In this document: one piece after another, positions 32,688 through 41,302 of the stretch | Numbering within the stretch: position 1 is the stretch's first letter | Layout of the letters: each line of letters starts with the position of its first letter | Assembly (NCBI GenBank): GCA_004558145.1 | Contig: SFDQ01000006.1 | Span: 1 to 64,000, forward strand | Length of the DNA: 64,000 nt | Source of the DNA: Oscillospiraceae bacterium | Lineage (GTDB): Bacteria > Bacillota_A > Clostridia > Oscillospirales > Ruminococcaceae | Direction of reading: 5' to 3' | The notes under the pieces: generated by a model | What the model was told of the DNA's origin: nothing | The model's input: the letters and a program-made list of their open reading frames with translations, nothing else | Database searches by the model: none | Program-made: the position numbers and the translations under genes

Positions 32688-32987
32688 ATGGAAAAGAAGC
32701 AAAAGCGTGCGCCGCTTCTGCCCCGCTTTTTTCTGCGGGCGGGCCTCGTGCTGATCGGCGGCTATCTGGTGGCGGGCCTTGTGTTCAACCAGGTGGACAT
32801 CGCCGCCAAGCAGAAGGAGCTGCAGGACCTGGAGAACCAGCTGGAACAGCAGCGCCAGCAGAACGACGAGCTGGAGCGGGTGCTGGAATCCGGCAGCGAC
32901 CAGGAGATCATCGAGCGGGTCGCGCGGGACAAACTGGGCTATGCCAAGCCCAACGAGCGGGTGTTCATCGACGTCACCGGCCAGTAA
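32688..32987 (+). CDS. divIC: Septum formation initiator DivIC (FtsB-like)
   Basis: A 99-residue bitopic protein: one membrane helix (about residues 14-34), then a heptad coiled coil (AAKQKELQDLENQLEQQRQQ) and a C-terminal GSDQEIIERVARDKLGYAKP segment typical of the DivIC/FtsB family. It bridges FtsL and DivIB/FtsQ in the divisome; those partners are encoded at 47.7 and 55.8 kb. GAAGGAGG precedes the ATG. Confidence 0.93.
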   Translation: MEKKQKRAPLLPRFFLRAGLVLIGGYLVAGLVFNQVDIAAKQKELQDLENQLEQQRQQNDELERVLESGSDQEIIERVARDKLGYAKPNERVFIDVTGQ

Positions 32988-33063
32988 AACACGGCACAAA
33001 GGCCGCGGCACACTGCCGCGTTGCGGGCCTTTTGCAGAATAAACATAAAGGGGTTATATCGCG

Positions 33064-33525
33064 TTGCAGTTAGAGGTAGGGGCCATTCTGGAAGGAAAGA
33101 TCACCGGCGTCAAGAAGTTCGGCGCCTTTGTTGCACTGCCCGGCGGAAAGACCGGCATGGTGCACATCTCCGAGGTGTCCAACAGTTTTATCGAGGACCT
33201 GTCCACCGTGCTCAGTGAGGGGCAGGAGGTCAAGGTCAAGGTGCTCAACATCGCGGAGGACGGCAAGATCGCCCTCTCCATCAAGCGCACCCTGCCCCCC
33301 GAGCCGCGCCAGAACCGGGGCGGCCCTCACGGCGGGCAGCGCGGCGGCCAGCGCGGCCGCTCCGATGCGCCCCGGGTCTGGCAGCCCAAGGCTGCCGCGC
33401 CTCAGGGCGAGATGAGCTTTGAGGACATGATGGCCAAGTTCAAGAGCCAGAGCGAGGAGAAGATCTCCGACCTCAAGCGGGTCACCGAGAACCGCCGCGG
33501 AGGCGGCTACTCCCGCCGGCGCTGA
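33064..33525 (+). CDS. yabR: S1-domain RNA-binding protein YabR
   Basis: A 153-residue protein. Residues 1-70 are one S1 domain (GAILEGKITGVKKFGAFVAL and GMVHISEVSN), followed by a basic, Gly/Arg/Gln-rich linker and a short helix. The start is TTG: AAAGGGG lies about 11 bases upstream and the S1 fold begins directly there. Position after divIC is conserved. A general RNA or ribosome contact role is likely. Confidence 0.88.
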   Translation: MQLEVGAILEGKITGVKKFGAFVALPGGKTGMVHISEVSNSFIEDLSTVLSEGQEVKVKVLNIAEDGKIALSIKRTLPPEPRQNRGGPHGGQRGGQRGRSDAPRVWQPKAAAPQGEMSFEDMMAKFKSQSEEKISDLKRVTENRRGGGYSRRR

Positions 33526-33550
33526 GCATCGGCCCACGGAAAAACAAGGC

Positions 33551-33588
33551 AAAAGGGCGGACTGTCGGCAGCGGCAGTCCGCTTTTGT
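33551..33588 (+). terminator. Terminator of yabR
   Basis: AAAAGGGCGGACTG pairs with CAGTCCGCTTTT around a GC loop, followed by GTTT. Confidence 0.8.
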
Positions 33589-33638
33589 TTACCACAGAAA
33601 AACGGCGGCCCTGCCGCCGGAGAAAGGAAGTTGAAGCG

Positions 33639-35336
33639 ATGAAAGTGATCGTGGTGGGCGGCGTGGCCGCAGGCGCCAGCGCGGCGGCACGGCTGCGCCG
33701 GCTGGACGAAAAAGCCGAGATCATCATCTTTGAACAGGGCGAGCACGTCTCCTTCTCCAACTGCGGCCTGCCCTATCATCTGGGCGGCACCATCCCGGAC
33801 GCGGACGACCTGGTGCTGATGACGCCCCGCGCCTTCAAGGCGCGCCACAACATCGAGGTGCGGGTGAACAGTCGAGTCACGGCCATCGACCGCAAGGCCA
33901 AAACCGTGACGGTGCAGCCCAAAGAGGGTCCCGCTTATACCGAAAGCTACGACAAGCTCATCCTCGCCCCCGGCGCCGCGCCCATCGTGCCCGGCTCCAT
34001 CCCGGGGGTGCGCAGCCCCCACGTGTTCACCCTGCGCAACGTCACCGACGTGAAGGCCATCAAGGCCTACATCGACGAGCAGGGCGTGACCCGCGCGGCG
34101 GTGGTGGGCGGCGGCTTCATCGGTGTGGAGGTGGCGGAAAACCTTGCCTGCGCCGGCCTGCTGGTCACGCTGGTGGAGGGCGCGGACCAGGTGCTGGCCC
34201 CCTTCGACTACGACATGGCGCAGATACTGCACAAGGAACTGATGGACAACGGCGTGCAGGTGGAACTGAACAGCCTGCTCACCGCCGTGCACCCGGACCG
34301 CATCACCGTCACCCGGGACGGCGAGGCCTTTGACCTGCCCGCCCAGATGGTGGTGCTGGCCATCGGCGTTTCGCCGGAGACCGCCCTCGCCAAAGACGCG
34401 GGCCTTGCCATCGGCGAGACCAGGGGCATCAAGGTGGACGCCAACTGGCGCACCGAGGACGAGGACGTCTACGCCGTGGGCGACGCGGTGGAAAGCTTCG
34501 ACCGGCTGGCCCGGCGGCCCGGGCGGCTGGCCCTGGCGGGCCCGGCCCAGCGGCAGGCCCGCGCGGCGGCGGACCACATCTGCGGCCGCCCGGCGGACAC
34601 CCGGGGCTTCATCGGCTCGGCCTGCGTGCGGGTGTTCGACCAGAACGCCGCCGCCACCGGCCTTTCCGAAAAGGCGGCCTATAAGGCGGGCATCCCCTGT
34701 CGGTCGGTGCTGCTCTATCCCACCGACAAAGTCGGCCTCATGCCCGACGCGGCCTGGATGGCCTTCAAGCTGGTGTTCGAGACTCCCACCGGCCGCATCC
34801 TGGGCGCCCAGGCCATCGGCCGGGGCGACGCGGTGCGCCGCATCGACGTTATCGCCACCCTCATCTCCATGAACGGCACCCTGGCGGACCTGAAGGAACT
34901 GGAACTGTGCTACTCGCCGGTCTACGGCACCGCCAAGGACGTGGTGAATCTGGCGGCGCTGGTGGGCCTGAACGTGCTGGAAGGCCGGGTGAAGCAGGTG
35001 CCGGTCACCGCCGTGCGCCGCCTTGTGGAGCAGGGAGCCTGCATCATCGACGTGCGGGAGGAGCGGGAGTTCAATGCCGGCCATCTCAAGGGCGCGGTGA
35101 ACATCCCCCTGTCCCGCTTCCGGGAGCGGATGAACGAGGTGCCCAAAGACGTGCCGGTCTACCTCCACTGCCGCACCAGCCAGCGCAGCTACTACGCCCT
35201 GTGCGAGCTGCTGGGCAACGGCTACACCAACGTTTACAACATCAGCGGCTCCTTCCTGGGCATCTGCCTCTACGAGTATTTCAACGACCGCACCCTGGGC
35301 CGGGAGCCCATCGTCACGGCCTACAATTTCAATTGA
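33639..35336 (+). CDS. CoA-disulfide reductase-like flavoprotein with rhodanese domain
   Basis: A 565-residue protein. An N-terminal FAD domain (VIVVGGVAAGASAAARLRRL) carries the single redox cysteine in SFSNCGLPYHLGG; the NAD domain has AAVVGGGFIGVEVAENLA. From about residue 465 is a rhodanese domain (CIIDVREEREFNAGHLKGA) with active-site HCRTSQRS. The fusion matches CoA-disulfide/polysulfide reductases, which use NAD(P)H to reduce CoA-bound or inorganic disulfides. The ATG follows AGAAAGGAAG; 18 upstream in-frame codons are rejected because the FAD fold begins at this ATG. Confidence 0.9.
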   Translation: MKVIVVGGVAAGASAAARLRRLDEKAEIIIFEQGEHVSFSNCGLPYHLGGTIPDADDLVLMTPRAFKARHNIEVRVNSRVTAIDRKAKTVTVQPKEGPAYTESYDKLILAPGAAPIVPGSIPGVRSPHVFTLRNVTDVKAIKAYIDEQGVTRAAVVGGGFIGVEVAENLACAGLLVTLVEGADQVLAPFDYDMAQILHKELMDNGVQVELNSLLTAVHPDRITVTRDGEAFDLPAQMVVLAIGVSPETALAKDAGLAIGETRGIKVDANWRTEDEDVYAVGDAVESFDRLARRPGRLALAGPAQRQARAAADHICGRPADTRGFIGSACVRVFDQNAAATGLSEKAAYKAGIPCRSVLLYPTDKVGLMPDAAWMAFKLVFETPTGRILGAQAIGRGDAVRRIDVIATLISMNGTLADLKELELCYSPVYGTAKDVVNLAALVGLNVLEGRVKQVPVTAVRRLVEQGACIIDVREEREFNAGHLKGAVNIPLSRFRERMNEVPKDVPVYLHCRTSQRSYYALCELLGNGYTNVYNISGSFLGICLYEYFNDRTLGREPIVTAYNFN

Positions 35337-35352
35337 AACGAGGGAAAACACA

Positions 35353-35712
35353 ATGAAAATTCTCTGCAAAGACCAGCTGGAAGAAGTGCGCCCCAAGATG
35401 GCCGGGGGCGAAGGGGAGTGCACCGTGCACCACATCCTGCCCGCCGACTGCGCCTATGGTTCCGGGCGGCTGTTCGCCGTGAACACCCTCCAGCCCGGCA
35501 ACTCCATCGGCTACCACAAGCACCAGGGCGAGTATGAAGTCTACTACATCCTGGAGGGCGTGGGCCATGTGGTGGAGGACGGCGAAGAGTATGATCTGGC
35601 CGCCGGCGACATGATGCAGTGCCGGGACGGCTCCTCCCACTCCATCGAGAACCGCTCGGACAAGCCCCTGCGCTTTCTGGCGCTCATCATCAACGTGCGC
35701 GACCCGGCCTGA
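35353..35712 (+). CDS. Cupin-domain protein
   Basis: A 119-residue single cupin barrel. Metal-binding motif 1 is YHKHQGEYEVYYILEG (His, His, Glu) and motif 2 ends with the His of SSHSIENRSD. It lies 16 bases after the flavoprotein gene and probably shares its transcript, ending at a strong terminator. Substrate unknown. Confidence 0.85.
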   Translation: MKILCKDQLEEVRPKMAGGEGECTVHHILPADCAYGSGRLFAVNTLQPGNSIGYHKHQGEYEVYYILEGVGHVVEDGEEYDLAAGDMMQCRDGSSHSIENRSDKPLRFLALIINVRDPA

Positions 35713-35727
35713 ACCTTTCGCTGACCG

Positions 35728-35760
35728 CCCGCCGCTCCTTTGCAGGGAGCGGCGGGTTTT
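35728..35760 (+). terminator. Terminator after the cupin gene
   Basis: CCCGCCGCTCC (35728-35738) pairs with GGAGCGGCGGG (35746-35756), then TTTT. Confidence 0.88.
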
Positions 35761-35924
35761 GTGCATTTTCACACACCTTTGCCACAAAAACTTTACAGAC
35801 TGTACACGCCTTTTCTCTGGCGTTTTTTGTGCAATATTGCTATAATAATAGTATCAAAGAGGCGGAGGCTGTGCAAAGGGCAAAGACCCGGCGGCAGTCA
35901 TACGCCAAAAGGAGGCATAGGTTT

Positions 35925-36437
35925 ATGAAGGTCACATGCACTGGTCGCAGAGTTTCCCTGAAACCCTCGTTCATCGAGAAAGCGGAGAAGCGCCTGGCAA
36001 AGCTGGATAAGTTCTTCCCCGAGGAGACCCAGGCGCAGGTCACGGTCACGGTGGAAAAGAGCCGCCAGACGGTGGAGATCACCGTCTATGACAACGGCAT
36101 CACCGTGCGGGCCGAAAAGACCGCCGACCAGATGGAAGCCGCGCTGGAGGATGCGGCGGACCTGCTGACCCGCCGCCTGGTGAAGAACCGCAAGCGCCTG
36201 AGCACCAAGATGACCCGCGCCGCGGAGTGGCCCGCCGACCCCGAGCCGGAGGAGACCTTCGAGGTCATCCGCGAAAAGCGCTTTGCCGTCAAGCCCTGCA
36301 CCACCGACGAGGCCATCCTGCAGATGAATCTGCTGGGTCACAACTTCTTCATGTACCGCAGCATGGAGAACGACCAGATCCAGGTGGTCTACCGCCGTGC
36401 TGATGGAGGCTACGGCGTGCTCATCCCCCTGAACTGA
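35925..36437 (+). CDS. hpf: Ribosome hibernation promoting factor, long form
   Basis: A 170-residue protein. The N-terminal domain (about 1-95) is the ribosome-binding HPF/YfiA fold; the C-terminal domain (FEVIREKRFAVKPCTTDEAI, LLGHNFFMYRS) mediates dimerisation of 70S ribosomes into 100S particles, as in long-form HPF. AAAAGGAGG lies about 9 bases before the ATG. A TATAAT at 35841-35846 in an AT-rich stretch is a likely -10 element, without an obvious -35. Confidence 0.94.
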   Translation: MKVTCTGRRVSLKPSFIEKAEKRLAKLDKFFPEETQAQVTVTVEKSRQTVEITVYDNGITVRAEKTADQMEAALEDAADLLTRRLVKNRKRLSTKMTRAAEWPADPEPEETFEVIREKRFAVKPCTTDEAILQMNLLGHNFFMYRSMENDQIQVVYRRADGGYGVLIPLN

Positions 36438-36445
36438 CCCACCAA

Positions 36446-36478
36446 AGCCGCCCCGGGCCCGCCCGGGGCGGCTTTTTT
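36446..36478 (+). terminator. Terminator of hpf
   Basis: AGCCGCCCCGGG (36446-36457) pairs with CCCGGGGCGGCT (36462-36473), followed by a T-run to 36478. Confidence 0.93.
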
Positions 36479-36500
36479 GCCGGCCGGCGGCAAAATCATC

Positions 36501-36529
36501 TTGCGCGCCGGGGCGGGGGATGCTATGAT
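36501..36529 (+). promoter_or_regulatory. Promoter of the THUMP methyltransferase gene
   Basis: TTGCGC (36501-36506) and TATGAT (36524-36529) are 17 bases apart in the gap after the hpf terminator. Confidence 0.65.
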
Positions 36530-36600
36530 AGTATCCCGGCGAGACCGCCGAACACCGACCCGCCGTTTCGGGGCGGGCCGCAGAAAAAGGAGCTGCCTTT

Positions 36601-37710
36601 ATGAAATTTGAACTGATCGCGCCCTGCTACTTCGGCACCGAGAGCACCGCCGCCTTTGAGGTGCGGCGGCTGGGGGCGGAGAACGTGCAGGTCACCGACG
36701 GGCGCATCGCCTTCTCGGGGGACGAGAGCATGATCGCCGCCGCCAACCTGGGCCTGCGCTGCGCCGAGCGGGTGCTCATCCTGCTCAAACGCTTTCCCGC
36801 AAACACCTTTGACGAGCTGTTCGACGGGGTGTTCTCCGTGCCCTGGGAGGAGCTGCTGCCCGCCGACGCCGCCTTCCCGGTGAAGGGGTCCAGCCTGTCC
36901 AGCACCCTGTCCAGCGTGCCCGCCTGCCAGAGCATCGTGAAAAAGGCGGTGGTGGAGCGGCTGAAAAAGGGCCACAAGACCCTCTTCCTGCCCGAGACCG
37001 GCGTGCAGTATAAAATCCGTTTTTCCATCCGCAAGAACCAGGCGGAGCTGATGCTGGACACCAGCGGCGACGGCCTGCACAAGCGGGGCTACCGGCGCAA
37101 CGCCACCGGCGCGCCCATCAAGGAGACGCTGGCCGCCGCCATCGCGGACCTGGGCCGCGTGCGGCGGGACACGCTGGTGGCCGACCCCTTCTGCGGCAGC
37201 GGCACCCTGGTCATCGAGGCCGCCCAGAAGGCGATGAACATCGCCCCCGGCCTGCGCCGCCGCTTCGCCGCCGAGCAGTACAGCTTCTGCCCGCCCGCCG
37301 TCTGGGCCGCTCAGCGGGAGAAGGCCCTTTCGGAGATCCGCAAGGACGCCGCCTTCGAGGGCTGCGGCTTTGACATCGACCCCGCCGCCGTGGAGCTGGC
37401 GGCCCACAACGCAAAGCTGGCCGGCGTGGGTGAGCGCTGCCGCTTCGCCGTGGCCGACGTGGCGGACTTTGCCCCCGCCCCGGAGCAGACGGTGCTCACC
37501 AACCCCCCTTACGGCGAGCGGCTGGGCGACCTGGCCGAGGCCGCCCGTCTGGCGGGCACACTGGGCGCGCGCCTTGCCGCAAACCCTGTGAAGGGCGCTT
37601 ACGTCATCACCGCCGACGCCGACTTTGAAAAGCACTTCGGCAAAAAGGCATCCCGCCGCCGCAAGCTCTACAACGGCATGATCCCCTGCCAGGTGTACAT
37701 GTATTATTGA
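36601..37710 (+). CDS. THUMP-domain class I RNA methyltransferase (RlmL/YpsC-like)
   Basis: A 369-residue protein. The N-terminal ferredoxin-like/THUMP region (1-155) binds RNA. The methyltransferase part has the SAM motif DPFCGSGTLVIEAA and the catalytic TNPPYGERLG. The family methylates guanine N2 in 23S rRNA (RlmL-type) in bacteria. AAAAAGGAG precedes the ATG. Single gene, closed by a bidirectional terminator shared with the convergent PLP enzyme. Confidence 0.9.
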   Translation: MKFELIAPCYFGTESTAAFEVRRLGAENVQVTDGRIAFSGDESMIAAANLGLRCAERVLILLKRFPANTFDELFDGVFSVPWEELLPADAAFPVKGSSLSSTLSSVPACQSIVKKAVVERLKKGHKTLFLPETGVQYKIRFSIRKNQAELMLDTSGDGLHKRGYRRNATGAPIKETLAAAIADLGRVRRDTLVADPFCGSGTLVIEAAQKAMNIAPGLRRRFAAEQYSFCPPAVWAAQREKALSEIRKDAAFEGCGFDIDPAAVELAAHNAKLAGVGERCRFAVADVADFAPAPEQTVLTNPPYGERLGDLAEAARLAGTLGARLAANPVKGAYVITADADFEKHFGKKASRRRKLYNGMIPCQVYMYY

Positions 37711-37731
37711 CGCGCCGCCCGCAGGCGCAAA

Positions 37732-37766
37732 AAAGGACCGCCGCCCCGGCCGGGGCGGCGGTCCTT
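37732..37766. terminator. Bidirectional terminator between convergent genes
   Basis: A nearly perfect 35-base palindrome (AAAGGACCGCCGCCCCGG and complement) centred at 37749/37750, with A-rich and T-rich edges, between two converging stops. Confidence 0.85.
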
Positions 37767-37769
37767 TCC

Positions 37770-38675
37770 TCATTCATACAGCTGTCTGCCGCTGAACACG
37801 CACAGGACGCTTTTGGCCTTGCCCTGTTCCAGCAGTGTGCGGGCGGCAAAGAGCGTTGCCCCCGCGCTGGGCGCGGCGGGGATGGCGTCGGTGCGCAGCA
37901 CGTCCCGGGCGGCCCGCAGCGCCTCGCCGGTGGCCACCGCCACCACCCGGTCCACGATGTAGGGGTTGTAGTTCTGGGGCACAAAGCCGGCCCCGAGCCC
38001 CGGGATGCCGTGGCGGCCGATGAACCCGCCGCCGATGGCCTGGCTCTCATAGGGCTCCACCGCCACCATGCGGATGTGGTTGGTCCAGGCCTTCACATGC
38101 TCGCCCACGCCGGTCACTGTGCCGCCGCTGCCCACCCCCGCCACGATGGTGTCGATGTCCTCGCCGCCGTGGGTGGCCTTCAGGATGGCCGGGCCGGTGA
38201 TGCGCCGGTGGTATTCCGGGTTGTCGTCGTTGTTGAAGTAGTCCAGGTAATAGCCGCCCTTTTCCTCGGCGGTGCTCAGGGCCTTTTCCCGGGCGGCCTT
38301 CCGGCGGGACATGCCCTCCGGGCACAGCACCAGCTGGGCCCCCAGCCGCTGCAGCAGCTTCTGCCGCTCGCCCGGCAGGGTGGGGGAGACCACCAGATAC
38401 ACCGGGTGGCCGCTGCGCCTCGCCGCGATGCACAGCGCCGCCGCAAAGGTGCCGCCGCTGGCCTCCACCACCGGCTGGCCCTTTTTCAGATCGCCCCGCT
38501 GGGCCGCCAGAGCCAGCATGCCTTCCGCAAGGCCGTCCTTGGCGCTGCCGGTGGGGCCGGCAAAGTCCAGATAGGCAAAAATGCGCCCTGGCACCTCGAA
38601 GCGGGCGGTGTAGCCGGTGAGCTCCACCACCGGGCAGGCGTAGAGGTACTGGTAGTAGTTCTTGAACACTGCCAC
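37770..38675 (-). CDS. PLP-dependent cysteine synthase-family enzyme, divergent
   Basis: This 301-residue fold type II PLP enzyme has the Schiff-base lysine motif GPTGSAKDGLAEGML, the phosphate loop VAGVGSGGTVTGVG and C-terminal APSAGATLFAA, in the order of cysteine synthases and cystathionine beta-synthases. The substrate loop reads EASGGTFAAAL where O-acetylserine sulfhydrylases have a TSGNTG motif, so substrate is doubtful. The start is GTG with AAGGGGG about 10 bases upstream; in-frame codons beyond it overlap the promoter. Confidence 0.8.
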   Translation of the reverse strand: MAVFKNYYQYLYACPVVELTGYTARFEVPGRIFAYLDFAGPTGSAKDGLAEGMLALAAQRGDLKKGQPVVEASGGTFAAALCIAARRSGHPVYLVVSPTLPGERQKLLQRLGAQLVLCPEGMSRRKAAREKALSTAEEKGGYYLDYFNNDDNPEYHRRITGPAILKATHGGEDIDTIVAGVGSGGTVTGVGEHVKAWTNHIRMVAVEPYESQAIGGGFIGRHGIPGLGAGFVPQNYNPYIVDRVVAVATGEALRAARDVLRTDAIPAAPSAGATLFAARTLLEQGKAKSVLCVFSGRQLYE

Positions 38676-38709
38676 GGCCCGCCGCCCCCTTTTGCCATAA
38701 ATTACTTTT

Positions 38710-38737
38710 ATTATAGCAAATGCGACCCTTCCGTCAA
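38710..38737 (-). promoter_or_regulatory. Promoter of the PLP-enzyme gene
   Basis: TTGACG (38737-38732) and TATAAT (38715-38710) on the minus strand are 16 bases apart. Confidence 0.75.
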
Positions 38738-38812
38738 TGCGCCGCCCCCCTTCGCGGCCCAGCTTTCTGCACTTTTTCACAAAATGCGGCCTTTCTTTTT
38801 GTTCAATGCCTC

Positions 38813-38841
38813 TTGACAGGCGGCGGTTGTTTTGCTATAAT
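38813..38841 (+). promoter_or_regulatory. Consensus promoter of ylxM-ffh
   Basis: TTGACA (38813-38818), 17-base spacer and TATAAT (38836-38841): an exact match to the vegetative consensus, as expected for a signal-recognition-particle operon. Confidence 0.93.
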
Positions 38842-38894
38842 GTGGACTGTAAAGCAAAAGCCTTTACAAACCTCGCGAAAGGATGGGCTGCCCC

Positions 38895-39260
38895 GTGGCA
38901 AAGAACCTGGAGATCTCTTTTCTGCTGGATTTTTACGGCGACGTGCTCACCGAGCGCCAGCGCGAGGTGATGGAGCAGTACTACAACGACGATCTGTCGC
39001 TGGCCGAGATCGCCGATAACTTCGGCATCACCCGCCAGGGCGTGCGGGACTCCATCAAGCGGGGCGAGGGCATCATCCTCGACCTGGAGCAGAAGGTGGG
39101 CTTCGCGGCCCGCTACCGGGCGGTGCAGCAGGGCGTGGCCCAGCTGGAAAGCCTGGCCCGCTCCATCCGATTTGCCAACTCCAACTCCTACTCGCCCAAC
39201 GCGGAGATCGAGCGGGACGTGGACCAGATGCTGGAGGAGATCCGGCGCATCACCGACTGA
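38895..39260 (+). CDS. ylxM: YlxM/p13-like helix-turn-helix protein, SRP operon
   Basis: A 121-residue protein with a sigma-factor-like helix-turn-helix: LTERQREVMEQYYNDDLSLA and EIADNFGITRQGVRDSIKRG. This matches YlxM, encoded beside ffh in many Firmicutes and thought to modulate SRP. GTG is chosen as start because the product then begins like other YlxM proteins (MAKNLEISFLLDFY), with GAAAGGATGG at suitable distance; an ATG four codons earlier overlaps that site. Confidence 0.9.
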   Translation: MAKNLEISFLLDFYGDVLTERQREVMEQYYNDDLSLAEIADNFGITRQGVRDSIKRGEGIILDLEQKVGFAARYRAVQQGVAQLESLARSIRFANSNSYSPNAEIERDVDQMLEEIRRITD

Positions 39261-39280
39261 GAAGGGGGGCTTGAAACACA

Positions 39281-40606
39281 ATGGCATTTGAATCCCTTTC
39301 CCAGCGCCTGGGCGGCGTGTTCAAGCGCCTGCGGGGCAAAGGCAAGCTCACCGAGGCGGACATCAAGGCCGCCATGCGCGAAGTGCGCATGGCCCTTCTG
39401 GAAGCCGACGTCAACTACACGGTGGCCAAAAGCTTCATCGCCCAGGTCACCGAGCGGGCCATGGGCCAGGAGGTCATGGAAAGCCTCACCCCCGCCCAGC
39501 AGGTCATCAAGATCGTCAACGAGGAGCTCACCCAGCTCATGGGCGGCGAAGAGGCCGCCCGCATCCACATCAAGTCCAAGCCTCCCACGGTCATCATGCT
39601 CTGCGGCTTGCAGGGCAACGGCAAGACCACCCATGCCGCAAAGCTGGGCAAGTGGTTTTTGAAGGCCGGGCACCGGCCTCTGCTGGTGGCCTGCGACGTT
39701 TACCGCCCCGCGGCCATCGATCAGCTGCAGGTGGTGGGCAAGCAGGCGGGCGTGCCGGTGTTCACCATGGGCACCGAGAAGCCCGAAGTCATCGCCAAGG
39801 CGGCGGTGGCCCACGCCAAGGACTACGGCAACGACATTGTCATTCTGGATACCGCCGGCCGTCTGCATGTGGACGAAGCCCTGATGGCAGAGCTGGGCCG
39901 CATCCGCGAAGCGGTGACGGTGGACGAAGTCCTGCTGGTGGTGGACGCCATGGCCGGCCAGGACGCGGTGAACGTGGCCAAGGCCTTCAACGAGGCGGTG
40001 GCCGTGGACGGCATCATCCTCACCAAGACCGACGGCGACACCCGCGGCGGCGCGGCCCTCAGCGTGAAGGCGGTCACCGGCAAGCCCATCAAGTTCCAGG
40101 GCACCGGTGAAAAGCTGGACGACCTTGAGGTCTTCCACCCCGCCCGCATGGCCAGCCGCATCCTGGGCATGGGCGACGTGCTCACCCTCATCGAGAAGGC
40201 CCAGGAGACCCAGGACCAGAAAAAGGCCGCCGAGACCGCCAAGCGCATGATGGACAGCAAGTTCGACATGAACGACATGCTGGACCAGCTTGCCCAGATG
40301 AAAAAGATGGGCGGCGTTTCCGCCATGCTCTCCATGCTGCCGGGCGGCGCGAAGGTCAACCCCGACGACGTGGACGAAAAAGCCTTCGTCCGGGTGGAGG
40401 CCATCATACTCAGCATGACTCCTGCCGAGCGTGCAAAACCCGCCATCATCAACCCCAAGCGCAAGCGGCGCATCGCCGCCGGCAGCGGCACCTCTGTGGA
40501 GGAGGTCAACCGCCTGCTGCGCCAGTTCGAGGCCATGCAGAAGCTGATGAAGCAGGTCAAGAAGAACCCCCGCGCCTTTGGCCGGCGCATGAACATGGGC
40601 TTTTAA
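39281..40606 (+). CDS. ffh: Signal recognition particle protein Ffh (SRP54)
   Basis: This 441-residue GTPase targets nascent membrane proteins with 4.5S RNA and FtsY. N domain, then G domain with GLQGNGKTTHAAKL, DTAGRLHVDEALM and TKTDGDTRGG, then a Met-rich M domain (MMDSKFDMNDMLDQLAQMKK) that binds signal peptides and RNA, ending with RIAAGSGTSVEEVNRLLRQF. The gene follows ylxM by 20 bases. Confidence 0.97.
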   Translation: MAFESLSQRLGGVFKRLRGKGKLTEADIKAAMREVRMALLEADVNYTVAKSFIAQVTERAMGQEVMESLTPAQQVIKIVNEELTQLMGGEEAARIHIKSKPPTVIMLCGLQGNGKTTHAAKLGKWFLKAGHRPLLVACDVYRPAAIDQLQVVGKQAGVPVFTMGTEKPEVIAKAAVAHAKDYGNDIVILDTAGRLHVDEALMAELGRIREAVTVDEVLLVVDAMAGQDAVNVAKAFNEAVAVDGIILTKTDGDTRGGAALSVKAVTGKPIKFQGTGEKLDDLEVFHPARMASRILGMGDVLTLIEKAQETQDQKKAAETAKRMMDSKFDMNDMLDQLAQMKKMGGVSAMLSMLPGGAKVNPDDVDEKAFVRVEAIILSMTPAERAKPAIINPKRKRRIAAGSGTSVEEVNRLLRQFEAMQKLMKQVKKNPRAFGRRMNMGF

Positions 40607-40628
40607 AAAAAGGCCCTTCCAATCTTGA

Positions 40629-40675
40629 TAAAACCTCTGGGGCTTGCCGGGCGTTTGCCCGGGGCCGGGGTTTTA
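40629..40675 (+). terminator. Terminator of the ffh operon
   Basis: Nested inverted repeat: AAAACC with GGTTTT enclosing CCGGGC-GTTT-GCCCGG (40647-40662), ending in TTTTAT. Confidence 0.7.
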
Positions 40676-40726
40676 TAGAATAAACGCCCAGCCAATGGGC
40701 CCCAATTTTAACAGGAGGTGACAGGA

Positions 40727-40969
40727 ATGGCTGTCAAAATCAGACTGCGCCGCATGGGCGCCAAGAAGGCTCCGTTCTATCGTGTTGTGGTGGCGGATAG
40801 CCGCTTCCCCCGCGATGGCCGCTTTATCGAGGAGATCGGTTACTACGATCCCACCAAAGAGCCCTCTGTGATCAACATCGACGCCGAGAAGGCCAAGAAG
40901 TGGATCGCCAACGGCGCTCAGCCCACCGACACGGTGCGCGTTCTGCTGAAGAAGTCCGAGATTCTGTAA
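40727..40969 (+). CDS. rpsP: 30S ribosomal protein S16
   Basis: An 80-residue protein with the family N-terminus AVKIRLRRMGAKKAPFYRVV followed by VADSRFPRDGRFIEEIGYYD. AGGAGGTGACAGG precedes the ATG; an upstream start three codons earlier is too close to it. It heads the rpsP-khpA-rimM-trmD order conserved in Firmicutes. Confidence 0.98.
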   Translation: MAVKIRLRRMGAKKAPFYRVVVADSRFPRDGRFIEEIGYYDPTKEPSVINIDAEKAKKWIANGAQPTDTVRVLLKKSEIL

Positions 40970-40990
40970 CAGGCAATGGAGGACGTCAAA

Positions 40991-41224
40991 ATGCAGGAGT
41001 TGCTGCTTGCTGTGGCCCGGGGACTGGTGGATGAGCCCGACGCGGTGACCGTCACCGTGGACGATCCCCGTGAGGACGGCACCATCGTCTACCACCTGAG
41101 CGTGGCCGAAGGCGACATGGGCCGTGTGATCGGCAAACAGGGGCGTATTGCAAAGGCGATCCGCGTTGTGATGCGCGCCGCCGCCGTCCGCAAGGGGCAG
41201 AAGGTCCTGGTCGAGATCGACTGA
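40991..41224 (+). CDS. khpA: KH-domain RNA-binding protein KhpA
   Basis: A 77-residue protein made of one KH domain with the loop VIGKQGRIAKAIR. KhpA pairs with KhpB/Jag and affects RNA metabolism and cell elongation. The second ATG is used because GGAGG (40978-40982) lies 8 bases upstream; the first ATG overlaps that site. Confidence 0.94.
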   Translation: MQELLLAVARGLVDEPDAVTVTVDDPREDGTIVYHLSVAEGDMGRVIGKQGRIAKAIRVVMRAAAVRKGQKVLVEID

Positions 41225-41250
41225 CCTTTTGCCGCCCAGGCACAAGACCG

Positions 41251-41279
41251 ACAGGGCCCTTTGTCTCAAAGGGCCCTGT
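41251..41279 (+). terminator. Hairpin between khpA and rimM
   Basis: ACAGGGCCCTTTG (41251-41263) pairs with CAAAGGGCCCTGT (41267-41279) around three bases. There is no real T-run, and it ends 24 bases before rimM, so it may stabilise or attenuate rather than end the transcript. Confidence 0.45.
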
Positions 41280-41302
41280 TCCCATTTCAAGGGGGTATCC
41301 TC

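Noticed and set aside
41251..41279. Operon-ending terminator after khpA
   Set aside because: The stem is strong but lacks a T-run, and rimM follows closely with its own ribosome site, so I list it only as a hairpin.
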